A DNA stretch of 64,000 nt from contig CAJTUA010000016.1 of assembly GCA_910579615.1 (NCBI GenBank), positions 48,658 to 112,657 on the forward strand, written 5' to 3'. Positions 16,764-24,922 of the stretch are shown one piece after another. Origin of the DNA: an uncultured Lachnospiraceae bacterium. Its GTDB lineage: Bacteria > Bacillota > Clostridia > Lachnospirales > Lachnospiraceae. The position numbers were made by a program, and so were the translations under genes. The stretch's first letter is position 1; every line of letters begins with the position of its first letter. The notes below the pieces were generated by a model that saw only the letters and a program-made list of their open reading frames with translations, was not told where the DNA came from and searched no databases.

Positions 16764-17570
16764 ATGATACGGGTTGAGCATTTAAAGGAAATTGAGAGGG
16801 TGCTGGAGCTAATCAATGAGCAGACATATGACAGTGAAATTGGGCGTTACCGCTCTTCTTTTTTGTACCGGGGGATGCAGAACGAGAGCTACTACTTGAC
16901 GACGAGCCTGCATTTAAACTGCAAGGAAAAGCACAGGGAACTGGAAAAGAGCATCCTGAGGAATTTTACAAAATATGCGGCGGGCGAGGAGCCGCTTTTG
17001 GACGAGTCGGTCTGGCGCCAGCTGATTATTGGGCAGCATCATGGTCTGCCGACAAGATTGCAGGACTGGACATATTCGCCCCTGATTGGGCTGCATTTTG
17101 CCACGAGCGGCGAGCGCCTGGCAAACATGGAAAAGCATGGGGGCATTCTCTGGAAGATTGATGTGCATGAGATGAACCGCCTTTTGCCAAAACGGTATCA
17201 GGAAAGCCTGCGCGAGGAGAAGACAAACCTGTTTACGGTGGAGATGTTGAATGAGCTTGCGCCGGATTTGGAGACCTACGACGAGGATATGCAAAACGAT
17301 TCCCTTGTGCTGTTGGAGCCGCCATCGATTGACCAACGCATCATCAACCAATATTCCTATTTTGCGATTATCCCAAGCGGGATGGGGGATATTGAGCAGT
17401 TTTTGGCGGAAAAAACGGCGGGCACGGTAAAGTATATTATCGACAGGAGCCTGCGGTGGAAAATACGGGATATGCTTGACCGGATGAACATCAATGAGCG
17501 CCTGATTTACCCAGGACTTGATGGGCTTTCGGCATGGCTGAAGCGGCATTATTATGTGAAGGATATGTAG
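16764..17570 (+). CDS. FRG-domain protein
   Basis: 268 residues from ATG 16764, which follows GGAGG; an earlier in-frame TTG at 16728 has no such site. The FRG domain is recognised from FLYRGMQNESYYLTTSL and GQHHGLPTRLQDWTYSPLIGLHFA, the F-R-G and H-G-x-x-T/x-R-x-x-D-W signatures. FRG proteins are of unsettled biochemical function; the fold is suspected to be related to ADP-ribosyl transferases, and members turn up in accessory and defence contexts. This one stands alone between a regulator and a chemoreceptor. It has its own promoter, and no toxin or restriction partner is visible. Confidence 0.75.
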   Translation: MIRVEHLKEIERVLELINEQTYDSEIGRYRSSFLYRGMQNESYYLTTSLHLNCKEKHRELEKSILRNFTKYAAGEEPLLDESVWRQLIIGQHHGLPTRLQDWTYSPLIGLHFATSGERLANMEKHGGILWKIDVHEMNRLLPKRYQESLREEKTNLFTVEMLNELAPDLETYDEDMQNDSLVLLEPPSIDQRIINQYSYFAIIPSGMGDIEQFLAEKTAGTVKYIIDRSLRWKIRDMLDRMNINERLIYPGLDGLSAWLKRHYYVKDM

Positions 17571-17621
17571 GATGGCATTTTGGGAGAGATTTTTGCAGGA
17601 CTTTCGTTAGGAGGATGAATA

Positions 17622-19091
17622 ATGGAAAATGAAAACAGGACGATTAATAAGGGGATTATGCAGGGATGGACGATAATCAGCATCATTTTATTCCTGGCGT
17701 ATATTCTGGAGGTGGTGAAGGGAAACCGGACGGTGGGATATTTCACGGTCTTTTCGCTTCTTTTGGTGGTACCGCTTGCCACCGCCTGGGTGATTTACCG
17801 GAAAAAGCCGGAGAGCAACCGGATTAAGTATTTTTGTGCGGTTTTTTATGGGATATTGTATGTGTTTGTGCTGCTGACGGGCGTGACACCGATGGTGTTC
17901 AGCTACAGCCTCCCAGTACTGTATATGCTCATGCTGTGCAACGATGAGAAGCTGCTGCGCTGGTTGGCGGTTGGCAATATCACCGCAAATATTGCAAGTA
18001 TTTTGATACAGATTTTTGTAGACCACAAGCCTGCAAGCGATTACATGACCGATTGGGAGATTCAGTTGGCGGCAGCGGTGCTTTGTTCGATTTTTGCTTA
18101 TCTGGCATGCCGCATTTCGTCAAAGCTGTATGTGGCGAGAATCAGCGCCCTGCAGGAGAGCGAAACGAAACGGAAAGATATTTTTGACAAAGTAACCGAG
18201 GTGACAGGGTGCGTGGCGGAGGATACAAAGCAGCTGCTTGATAAGTTCGTTGAGCTGGAGCAGGCTGCGGGGAAGACGGCAAGCGCGATGGAGGAGATTG
18301 TAACGGGCTCGGCCCAGTCCACAAAGATGGTGGAGCGCCAGCTTCATATGACTTCGGATATCCAGACAATCATTGACTATACGGGCGGGCTGACGGAGCG
18401 AATCAGCGGAAGCGTCAGCGAAACAAACGAGAAGGTAAATGCCGGAATTGAGAATATGAAAAAGCTCTCCGACAGTGCGAAGGGCGTGGAGGAGAACAGC
18501 AGACAGGTACTTGGGCATATGGAGATGCTGCGGGAAACCACCACGCAGGTACAGGGGATTATTGAGATTATCAACAGCATTGCGGGGCAGACAAATCTGC
18601 TGGCATTAAATGCTTCCATTGAGGCGGCGCGCGCGGGGGAAGCGGGCAGGGGCTTTTCGGTGGTTGCGGATGAGATTAACGGGCTGGCAAACCAGACGAA
18701 GGAATCGACAAAGAATATCGCGCAGATGGTTGACACGCTTAGGAACAAGGCGGCGGAGGCATCGTCCGCAGTTGCGAGGATGGCACAGTTAAACGAGCAG
18801 CAGAACAGCATTATTTTTGAGACGGAAACGGATTTTGATGTCATCCGCGCGGCGGTAGAGAATGTAAAACAGGATACGGACGAGGAAAAGGCGCAGATTG
18901 AAAAGCTTCTTCTGGCGAATGCGCAGATTGTGGAAAGTATCCAGACAATCTCGGCGGTGAGCGAGGAAGTCATGGCGAATACGGCGCAGACACAGGAGGT
19001 CACGGAGCAGAATGAGCGCGCGGTGGACGAGATGAACGGGATTGCGCGTGAGCTTGGCCAAAAGGTGAGGGAGCTGAGGAGCTATACATAG
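17622..19091 (+). CDS. Methyl-accepting chemotaxis protein with a membrane-embedded input module
   Basis: 489 residues. The N-terminal 175 residues hold about six membrane helices with almost no external loop, so the sensor is probably in the membrane, not a periplasmic-type ligand domain. There is no HAMP domain that I can see. The remainder is the coiled-coil signalling domain with the conserved hairpin IAGQTNLLALNASIEAARAGE near residues 320-340, which docks CheA and CheW. No other chemotaxis or flagellar gene lies in this window. The ribosome site GGAGG precedes the ATG. Confidence 0.87.
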   Translation: MENENRTINKGIMQGWTIISIILFLAYILEVVKGNRTVGYFTVFSLLLVVPLATAWVIYRKKPESNRIKYFCAVFYGILYVFVLLTGVTPMVFSYSLPVLYMLMLCNDEKLLRWLAVGNITANIASILIQIFVDHKPASDYMTDWEIQLAAAVLCSIFAYLACRISSKLYVARISALQESETKRKDIFDKVTEVTGCVAEDTKQLLDKFVELEQAAGKTASAMEEIVTGSAQSTKMVERQLHMTSDIQTIIDYTGGLTERISGSVSETNEKVNAGIENMKKLSDSAKGVEENSRQVLGHMEMLRETTTQVQGIIEIINSIAGQTNLLALNASIEAARAGEAGRGFSVVADEINGLANQTKESTKNIAQMVDTLRNKAAEASSAVARMAQLNEQQNSIIFETETDFDVIRAAVENVKQDTDEEKAQIEKLLLANAQIVESIQTISAVSEEVMANTAQTQEVTEQNERAVDEMNGIARELGQKVRELRSYT

Positions 19092-19129
19092 GGGTCTATA
19101 ACAAAAACATTTGAAAACGGGGGAGAGAT

Positions 19130-19834
19130 ATGAAATTAGTATTTGTAAGACATGGTGACCCGGATTATGTGCATGACGCACTGACGCCAAAGGGAAAGGT
19201 GGAGGCGGAAATCCTTTCCGGCAGAATTGCGAAGATGCGGGTGCGGGATTTTTATTGTTCCCCGCTTGGGCGGGCGCAGGAGACGGCGGCGTACTCACTG
19301 AAAAAAATCGGCCGTGAGGCGGCCATGTGCGACTGGCTGAGGGAGTTCCCGGGCTATATTATAGATGAGCAGACCGGGAACCGGCGCATTCCGTGGGATT
19401 TGATGCCGGGGGACTGGACGAAAAAACCGCGTTTGTATGAGAAAGAGCGGTGGCTTGAGGAGCCGCTGATGCAGACCGGCGATGTAAAGGAGGTTTACGC
19501 GCGCGTATGTGACGGCATGGATGGGCTGCTTGCGCGCTATGGCTATGTGCGCGACGGCGGCATGTACCGGACACAGGGGGGCAATGAGGACACACTTGTG
19601 TTTTTCTGCCATCTTGGGGTTACATTTGCGATTATGTCGCATCTGATTGGGCTTTCCCCAGTGATGCTCTGGCAGGGCTTTTTTGTGGCACCGACTTCGG
19701 TGACAACGCTTGTGACGGAGGAGCGCATCCCGGGCGAGGTATTTTTCCGCTGTACTGGGCTTGGGGATATCTCGCACCTGTATGAAGCGGGGGAGGAAGC
19801 ATCAAAATCGGGATTTTTTGAAGAAATGCGGTGA
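19130..19834 (+). CDS. Histidine phosphatase family protein (phosphoglycerate mutase-like)
   Basis: 234 residues. The N-terminal LVFVRHGDPDY contains the RHG signature with the phospho-accepting histidine; YCSPLGRAQETA supplies the second conserved arginine region, and FFCHLGVTFAIM near residue 165 the second histidine. The family covers mutases and broad phosphatases; the substrate cannot be told from sequence. GGGGGAGAG precedes the ATG. It lies 38 bases after the chemoreceptor gene and may be co-transcribed with it. Confidence 0.85.
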   Translation: MKLVFVRHGDPDYVHDALTPKGKVEAEILSGRIAKMRVRDFYCSPLGRAQETAAYSLKKIGREAAMCDWLREFPGYIIDEQTGNRRIPWDLMPGDWTKKPRLYEKERWLEEPLMQTGDVKEVYARVCDGMDGLLARYGYVRDGGMYRTQGGNEDTLVFFCHLGVTFAIMSHLIGLSPVMLWQGFFVAPTSVTTLVTEERIPGEVFFRCTGLGDISHLYEAGEEASKSGFFEEMR

Positions 19835-19850
19835 AACGATTGGAATCATG

Positions 19851-19903
19851 TTGACATACGCAAACTATTGTGATAGTATAGAGATACAAACTATTGCAAT
19901 AGT
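19851..19903 (+). promoter_or_regulatory. Promoter with paired BlaI-type operators
   Basis: TTGACA at 19851-19856 is followed by two dyads, ACTATTGTGATAGT (19864-19877) and the perfect palindrome ACTATTGCAATAGT (19890-19903), 26 bp apart. A weak -10 (TAGTAT, 19874-19879) overlaps the first dyad. This is the layout expected for BlaI/MecI repression of its own operon. Confidence 0.8.
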
Positions 19904-19920
19904 GAGAAAGGGAAGGTGTC

Positions 19921-20280
19921 ATGTCCATAAAACTGTTTGATTCTGAACTGAAAGTGATGGATGTACTCTGGAGAGAGGGTGATATGACCGCAAAGAGAAT
20001 ATCCGATATTCTCAAAGAAGAAATCGGATGGAACATGAACACAACCTACACGGTCATTAAGAAATGCATCGGAAAAGGGGCAATCGGGCGCAGCGAGCCG
20101 AATTTTATGTGCCGCCCGCTGATTGCCAAGGAGACGGTGCAGGAGGCGGAGGCGCAGGAGCTGGTCGGCAAGCTGTTTGACGGGTCGCCGAACCTTTTGT
20201 TCGCGTCATTGCTCGGCAGTGGGAAGCTCTCGGACGAGCAAATCCAAAAGCTGCGCCAGATGATTGATGATTTGAAATGA
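19921..20280 (+). CDS. BlaI/MecI/CopY-family repressor
   Basis: 119 residues. A winged-helix N-terminus (LKVMDVLWREGDMTAKRISDIL, then NTTYTVIKKCIGKG) and a C-terminal dimerisation helix region (LFDGSPNLLFASLLGSGKLSDEQIQKLRQMIDDLK) match the family in order and length. Such repressors are removed by cleavage once a membrane M56 protease is triggered; that partner is the next gene, 10 bases downstream. Two operators lie before the gene, so it is autoregulated. No beta-lactamase or penicillin-binding gene is nearby, so the other targets are not in this window. Confidence 0.9.
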   Translation: MSIKLFDSELKVMDVLWREGDMTAKRISDILKEEIGWNMNTTYTVIKKCIGKGAIGRSEPNFMCRPLIAKETVQEAEAQELVGKLFDGSPNLLFASLLGSGKLSDEQIQKLRQMIDDLK

Positions 20281-20290
20281 GGTGGTGGGT

Positions 20291-21619
20291 ATGGGGCTTT
20301 TACATAGGAGCTTGACAGGGGCGCTTCTGGTTCTTGTCATCCTTTTGGTTCGGGCGGTGGCGGTCAACCGTCTGCCGAAGGCGGCGTTCAAAGCGCTTTG
20401 GGCGGTTGCCGCGGCGCGCCTGCTGCTTCCGTTTTCCGTAGCCTCGCGCTTTAGCCTGTATAATATTGCGGCAAAGCTTGCAGGAAGCGGACCGGGGAAG
20501 CTGTGGGGAGACTCCGGGATAGGAGGCTCTCTGATTGGGGCAGGTGCAGGAAGCGAACCGGTGGATGAGCTGCACATGGCAAAACCGGATGGGATGTTCG
20601 GGGGCGTTTCTGTGACCGGGGCAATTTATTTTTTGGGTGTCTGTGCTTTGGCTTGTTGTTTCCTGTTTTCCTATCTTTCCTGCTGGAGAAAATTCCGGGT
20701 ATCCATCCCAGTGCAGCATAAGGCGGCAGAGGACTGGCTGGAAAAGAGAAGCTGTAAAAAAGCCGGGGTTTTTGCATTGGGCAGATGCCGCAGAAAACCG
20801 GAAATCCGCGTATCAGACCGTATTTCGAGCCCTTTGACCTACGGCATCCTCCGCCCGGTGATTCTGCTTCCGAAAAGGATGGATTGGGAGGATGAGAGAG
20901 CGCTTGGCTATATACTTGACCATGAATATGTGCATATTTTGCATTTTGATGCCCTGGATAAGGTAATTTTTGCTGTAATGCTGTGCGTCCATTGGTTCAA
21001 TCCCCTTGTGTGGGGCATGTATTTTTTCGCAAACCGCGATATGGAATTGTACTGTGATGAGATTGTGGTGCGAATGGGCGGGGAGTCAGCGAAGGAATCT
21101 TACGCGCTTGCGCTGCTGCGTGTGGAAGAACTGAGACGGACACCATTTTCCCTGCACAGCTGTTTTGGCAGCAACGCGATGGAGGAAAGGATTGTAGCAA
21201 TTATGAAAATGAGGAAGAATTCAATATTAGGATTTGCGTTTGCCGCAGTGTTGGTCGCGGGAACGGCAACATTGTTTGCGACCTCGGCGCTTGCGCAGGA
21301 GGAAGAAAAGCCGGAGGGCAGTGTGCCTGTTGGATTATGCAGCTGGGGCATAGAGCCCCTGGACAGTATGCCTGCTGAATTGAATGAGGCAAACGGGGCA
21401 ACATTTGTTCTTACGGCAACCCCGACCCCAGTTCCGGGAGAGTCGGACGGGGTGGATGCAAATGATACGGCGGCGCATGTTTCCGGTACGGTTTCGTCCC
21501 TGGCTTCCGACAGGGACGAAGAAACGGATGGGGATGTAAATTCGGAGACAGACTATTATCTGAAGACAGATACAAACGGGGAAGGTGCACAGGCAGAGGA
21601 TGTGCCTGCGAATGAATAA
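20291..21619 (+). CDS. M56 (BlaR1/MecR1-like) membrane metalloprotease lacking a penicillin-sensor domain
   Basis: 442 residues from ATG 20291, after GAGGTGG. Several N-terminal membrane helices are followed by the gluzincin site H211-E-Y-V-H215 within DHEYVHILHFD, then a further membrane helix near 315-335. True BlaR1 continues with a penicillin-binding sensor of about 250 residues; here only about 105 acidic, Thr/Pro-rich residues follow (LTATPTPVPGESDG). The signal is therefore probably not beta-lactam binding, or is sensed through another protein. It forms an operon with the BlaI-like repressor, whose cleavage it likely controls. A strong terminator follows at 21723. Confidence 0.85.
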   Translation: MGLLHRSLTGALLVLVILLVRAVAVNRLPKAAFKALWAVAAARLLLPFSVASRFSLYNIAAKLAGSGPGKLWGDSGIGGSLIGAGAGSEPVDELHMAKPDGMFGGVSVTGAIYFLGVCALACCFLFSYLSCWRKFRVSIPVQHKAAEDWLEKRSCKKAGVFALGRCRRKPEIRVSDRISSPLTYGILRPVILLPKRMDWEDERALGYILDHEYVHILHFDALDKVIFAVMLCVHWFNPLVWGMYFFANRDMELYCDEIVVRMGGESAKESYALALLRVEELRRTPFSLHSCFGSNAMEERIVAIMKMRKNSILGFAFAAVLVAGTATLFATSALAQEEEKPEGSVPVGLCSWGIEPLDSMPAELNEANGATFVLTATPTPVPGESDGVDANDTAAHVSGTVSSLASDRDEETDGDVNSETDYYLKTDTNGEGAQAEDVPANE

Positions 21620-21722
21620 GGATGCCAGATAACAAAGAAAATTGGTAGACCGGACAAAGGAAAAAAAAGGGATGCCGGGGGCGGGTATTTCCGGGAACAA
21701 AAAAGCGCCCGCGGCTTGGACG

Positions 21723-21753
21723 AAAAACAGACGGTTTCTGACCGTCTGTTTTT
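21723..21753. terminator. Bidirectional intrinsic terminator
   Basis: AAAAACAGACGGT (21723-21735) and ACCGTCTGTTTTT (21741-21753) pair perfectly around a 5-base loop, with an A-tract before and a T-tract after. It serves the M56 gene (+) and the LacI-type gene (-), which converge here. Confidence 0.9.
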
Positions 21754-21790
21754 CTTTGCGCTATTTTTCTGGAAGATATCCTGATATCAG

Positions 21791-22861
21791 TTACACCGTC
21801 TTTGGCTCCGCATACTCTGGCGTGGCAAAGCCCCATCCGTTTTTGGCAGCTTTCCTCGCCGCGGGCGTTTCCCGCACCACCCCCGTAGAGCCTCGCTCGA
21901 TAAACTTCGCCCGCAGAAGCATCTTGCTCACTGAGACATCATGGATAAGGCCGTCCAAAAGCAAAAACGCACTCTTGCCCAAATCCGTCCGGTCCTGGCG
22001 CACGGTTGTTAACGGCGGGGTGAGCTGCGCGGCAAGCGGAAGGTCATCAAACCCAATGACGCTGATATCCTCCGGAACGCGCAGCCCGCGTTTTATGACC
22101 TCGGCAATCACACCCGACGCTATCAAATCGCTTGCGCACAGAATTGCGGTTGCCCCGTTTTCAAGGAAGGTTGGCACATGGTATTTTGCGCAGTCCGGCA
22201 CGTAATAACCGTACTCGACCAGTTTCTCGTCGGGAACGAGGCCGCAGTCTGCCATGCTCTGTATAAAAGCCTGGTAACGCTCATCGGAAACCATGGAGTT
22301 TTTGGAACCGTTCAGGAAGGCAATCTTTCGGTGCCCGAGCGAATAAAGATGGTTGATGGCAATGGAAATGCCCTCTGCCGAGTCCGTTCCCACATAGCCG
22401 ACATGTGGGTTCACTGGGATGTAATTGTCAAGGAGAACGGTGGGAACCGTTGTCTTGTTGAGCTGCTTTACCCAGTCGTCGTGCAGGGAAAAGCCGAGCA
22501 GGAATGCCCCGGAGAAGCCGTTCTTTAGCATGTAGGTATCAAATTTTTCCGCGGTCTGCATATTCAAATCCGAGGGAATCACAGAAACTTCCCAGTGCCT
22601 GCGCGCGGCGGAGAGTTTAAACCCCATGATGATTTCATATCCGAACTGGTCAATATTTTCATAGTCCATATTTTCAATTAAAATGCAGACCTTCCGGGTT
22701 GACTTGGCCTTTAGTTTTTTCGACGCGTATCCCATTTCGACAGCAGTGTCCAACACAAGCTGCCGCATATCATCGCTGATATCGCTAGCTCCGTTCAGGC
22801 CTTTGGATACAGTGCTGACGGCGATACCGAGGTGGTTGGCGATATCTTTAATTGTAGCCAT
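21791..22861 (-). CDS. LacI/GalR-family regulator, probably of the maltodextrin genes
   Basis: 356 residues. N-terminal HTH at 3-24 (IKDIANHLGIAVSTVSKGLNG), then a periplasmic-binding-protein-like effector domain (VCILIENMDYENIDQFGYEIIMG ... VISVIGFDDLPLAAQLTPPLTTV split over the domain). It is divergent from malQ across 534 bases that contain several TTTCG-type inverted repeats, one of them close to its own start. Position and operators argue that it controls starch/maltodextrin genes and itself. The effector is not deducible. Confidence 0.88.
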   Translation of the reverse strand: MATIKDIANHLGIAVSTVSKGLNGASDISDDMRQLVLDTAVEMGYASKKLKAKSTRKVCILIENMDYENIDQFGYEIIMGFKLSAARRHWEVSVIPSDLNMQTAEKFDTYMLKNGFSGAFLLGFSLHDDWVKQLNKTTVPTVLLDNYIPVNPHVGYVGTDSAEGISIAINHLYSLGHRKIAFLNGSKNSMVSDERYQAFIQSMADCGLVPDEKLVEYGYYVPDCAKYHVPTFLENGATAILCASDLIASGVIAEVIKRGLRVPEDISVIGFDDLPLAAQLTPPLTTVRQDRTDLGKSAFLLLDGLIHDVSVSKMLLRAKFIERGSTGVVRETPAARKAAKNGWGFATPEYAEPKTV

Positions 22862-22964
22862 GCTGTTGTAACCTCACATTCTGTTCATTTATCGTTTTGG
22901 GTAGCAGAAACAATTTATGGTAACGCAATCTGCGTAAAACGAATCCATTTTCTTCACTAAGTAT

Positions 22965-22983
22965 AAACCGAAAATTTCGGTTT
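22965..22983. promoter_or_regulatory. Palindromic operator near the LacI-type gene
   Basis: AAACCGAAA-A-TTTCGGTTT is a perfect inverted repeat about 100 bases upstream of the regulator start codon. It shares the CGAAA/TTTCG core with the sites nearer malQ, consistent with autoregulation. Confidence 0.6.
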
Positions 22984-23053
22984 TTCAATGAAAATTGTGA
23001 AAAATAGTTAAAAAAGTGGTGTTTTGTGAAAATTAACGAAAAAATCTATTTTT

Positions 23054-23071
23054 ATTTCGATAATTTTCGGA
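23054..23071. promoter_or_regulatory. Second TTTCG-type site in the lacI-malQ intergenic region
   Basis: ATTTCGATAATTTTCGGA contains two TTTCG elements, here in direct orientation, so it is a weaker operator candidate than its neighbours. The rest of the 534-base gap (22862-23395) is AT-rich and shows no gene. Confidence 0.35.
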
Positions 23072-23268
23072 GGTATTTATGTATATTTGGAAAACCTGGA
23101 GGAGGGATGCATAAGTTCGGTATGCCCAGGCATAAAAACGCAAAAAGAACCGTCGAAAATGCGCGGAAAGATTGTCAGGAAATCTTATGAAATGTGAAAA
23201 TGAACAAAAAGTTATGAATAATTTGGGGCGAAACAAAGAAAAATAACCAAAAAACTTTAAAAATATTA

Positions 23269-23324
23269 TTGACAAACTGTCAATTTTATGTTATTCTTTA
23301 GTCAAGATTTCGAAACTTATCGAA
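23269..23324 (+). promoter_or_regulatory. malQ promoter with downstream operator
   Basis: -35 TTGACA (23269-23274) and -10 TATTCT (23292-23297) are 17 bases apart. The -35 lies inside the palindrome TTGACA-AAC-TGTCAA. An inverted repeat TTCGA-N6-TCGAA (23309-23324) sits right after the -10, placed to block transcription when bound by the LacI-type protein. Confidence 0.7.
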
Positions 23325-23395
23325 AATTTGTTAATTCGGCACAGTGTATGCCAGGGAACGGAAATACAGTATTTAAGGTGGCAGGAGGTATCTCT

Positions 23396-24922
23396 ATGGG
23401 TGTGATAAAAGCGAATTTGGAACGCGGCGCAGGCATTCTGATGCCGGTCAGCGCACTGCCCGGTCCGTATGGGATTGGCACTCTTGGCAAGAGTGCGTAT
23501 GAGTTTGCCGATTTTGCGGCAGAGAGCGGATACCACTACTGGCAGGTACTTCCGGTCGGACCGACAAGCTTCGGGGACAGCCCGTATCAGTCCTTTTCCG
23601 CATTTGCGGGAAATCCCTATTTCATCGACCTTGAGACATTGATAGAAGAAGAGCTGCTCTTAAAAGAGGAGGCGGAAGGGGCATTCTTCGGGGAGGACGA
23701 GACGGACATTGATTATGCGGCGATTTTTGAAAACCGCTTTGCGTTGCTTCGGAAGGCATACGCCAGAAGCGACCACAAAAAGCGCAGGGAATACAGGGAT
23801 TTTTTAAAGGAAAATGCATTCTGGATTGAAGATTACAGCTTTTACATGGCGTTAAAGTTCCACTTTGGGAACCGTTCGTGGCAGGAGTGGGAGAAAGGGA
23901 TAAAATACCGCAGGAAAGAAGCGGTCAAAAAATATCAGAAACTTCTGGAAGACGATATTGATTTCTGGAAATTCTGCCAGTTCAAGTTCCGCGTGCAGTG
24001 GAACCGTTTAAAGGCTTATGTGAATGGGCTCGGGTTAAAATTCATCGGGGATATCCCGCTGTATGTGGCGATGGACAGCTCGGATGTGTGGGTACATGGG
24101 GATTTGTTTGAGTTGGATGAAGACTGCGAGCCAATCCACATTGCGGGGGTTCCGCCGGACGCTTTCTCGGATGACGGGCAACGTTGGGGCAATCCGCTCT
24201 ACCGCTGGGATGTGATGGAGGAAAGGGATTTTGAGTGGTGGCGTGAGCGTATGAAAGCAAACGCTTCGCTCTATGATGTGATTAGGATAGACCATTTTAT
24301 TGGCATTGTAAATTACTGGTCCATCGCCGCCGACTGCCCGACCGCGATTGACGGCGAGTGGAAAAAAGGACCGGGCGAAAAGCTGATGAAGGCGGTGCTT
24401 GCGGTGATTGGGGATGCGGGAATCATTGCGGAGGATTTGGGTGTCCTCACAAAGCCGGTGAAGGATTTGATTCGCAAGCTGGGTTTCCCGGGGATGAAAA
24501 TCATAGAGTTTGGCCTGGATTGCAAGCCGGAGAATGATTACCTCCCGCACAATTACGCAACGAGTAATACGGTCGCTTATATCGGAACGCACGACAATGA
24601 GACCTTGGTCGGTTTCCTAAACGGCTGCAAGAGGACGCAGCTTTCAAAGATTAAGGCTTATTTTGGGGCGAGGACAATAAAAGATTTGCCGGATAGGATT
24701 ATCCGCAGCCTCTTTGCCTGTGTTGCCGACGTGGCGATTGTGCAGACGCAGGATTTGTTAAAGCTTGACAATGCGGCGCGCACGAACCTCCCGTCCACGG
24801 TCGGTAAAAACTGGCGCTGGCGGGCGACGAAGGAACAGCTGGAAAGTATTGATAAAGCATATTATAAAGAGCTTTGCAGGATGTACAACCGCCTTGCAGG
24901 GCAGGAAAGGGGTATCGAATGA
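23396..24922 (+). CDS. malQ: 4-alpha-glucanotransferase (amylomaltase)
   Basis: 508 residues from ATG 23396, which has AGGAGG 7 bases upstream; the longer frame from 23288 has no site and crosses the promoter. GH77 hallmarks: N-terminal GAGILMPVSALPGPYGIGTLG, WQVLPVGPT, catalytic D in IRIDHFIG, catalytic E in IIAEDLGV and the third acid in GTHDNETL. It transfers glucan segments between maltodextrins, making longer chains for the phosphorylase and releasing glucose. Its stop overlaps the phosphorylase start (ATGA). It is first in the maltodextrin cluster. Confidence 0.95.
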   Translation: MGVIKANLERGAGILMPVSALPGPYGIGTLGKSAYEFADFAAESGYHYWQVLPVGPTSFGDSPYQSFSAFAGNPYFIDLETLIEEELLLKEEAEGAFFGEDETDIDYAAIFENRFALLRKAYARSDHKKRREYRDFLKENAFWIEDYSFYMALKFHFGNRSWQEWEKGIKYRRKEAVKKYQKLLEDDIDFWKFCQFKFRVQWNRLKAYVNGLGLKFIGDIPLYVAMDSSDVWVHGDLFELDEDCEPIHIAGVPPDAFSDDGQRWGNPLYRWDVMEERDFEWWRERMKANASLYDVIRIDHFIGIVNYWSIAADCPTAIDGEWKKGPGEKLMKAVLAVIGDAGIIAEDLGVLTKPVKDLIRKLGFPGMKIIEFGLDCKPENDYLPHNYATSNTVAYIGTHDNETLVGFLNGCKRTQLSKIKAYFGARTIKDLPDRIIRSLFACVADVAIVQTQDLLKLDNAARTNLPSTVGKNWRWRATKEQLESIDKAYYKELCRMYNRLAGQERGIE

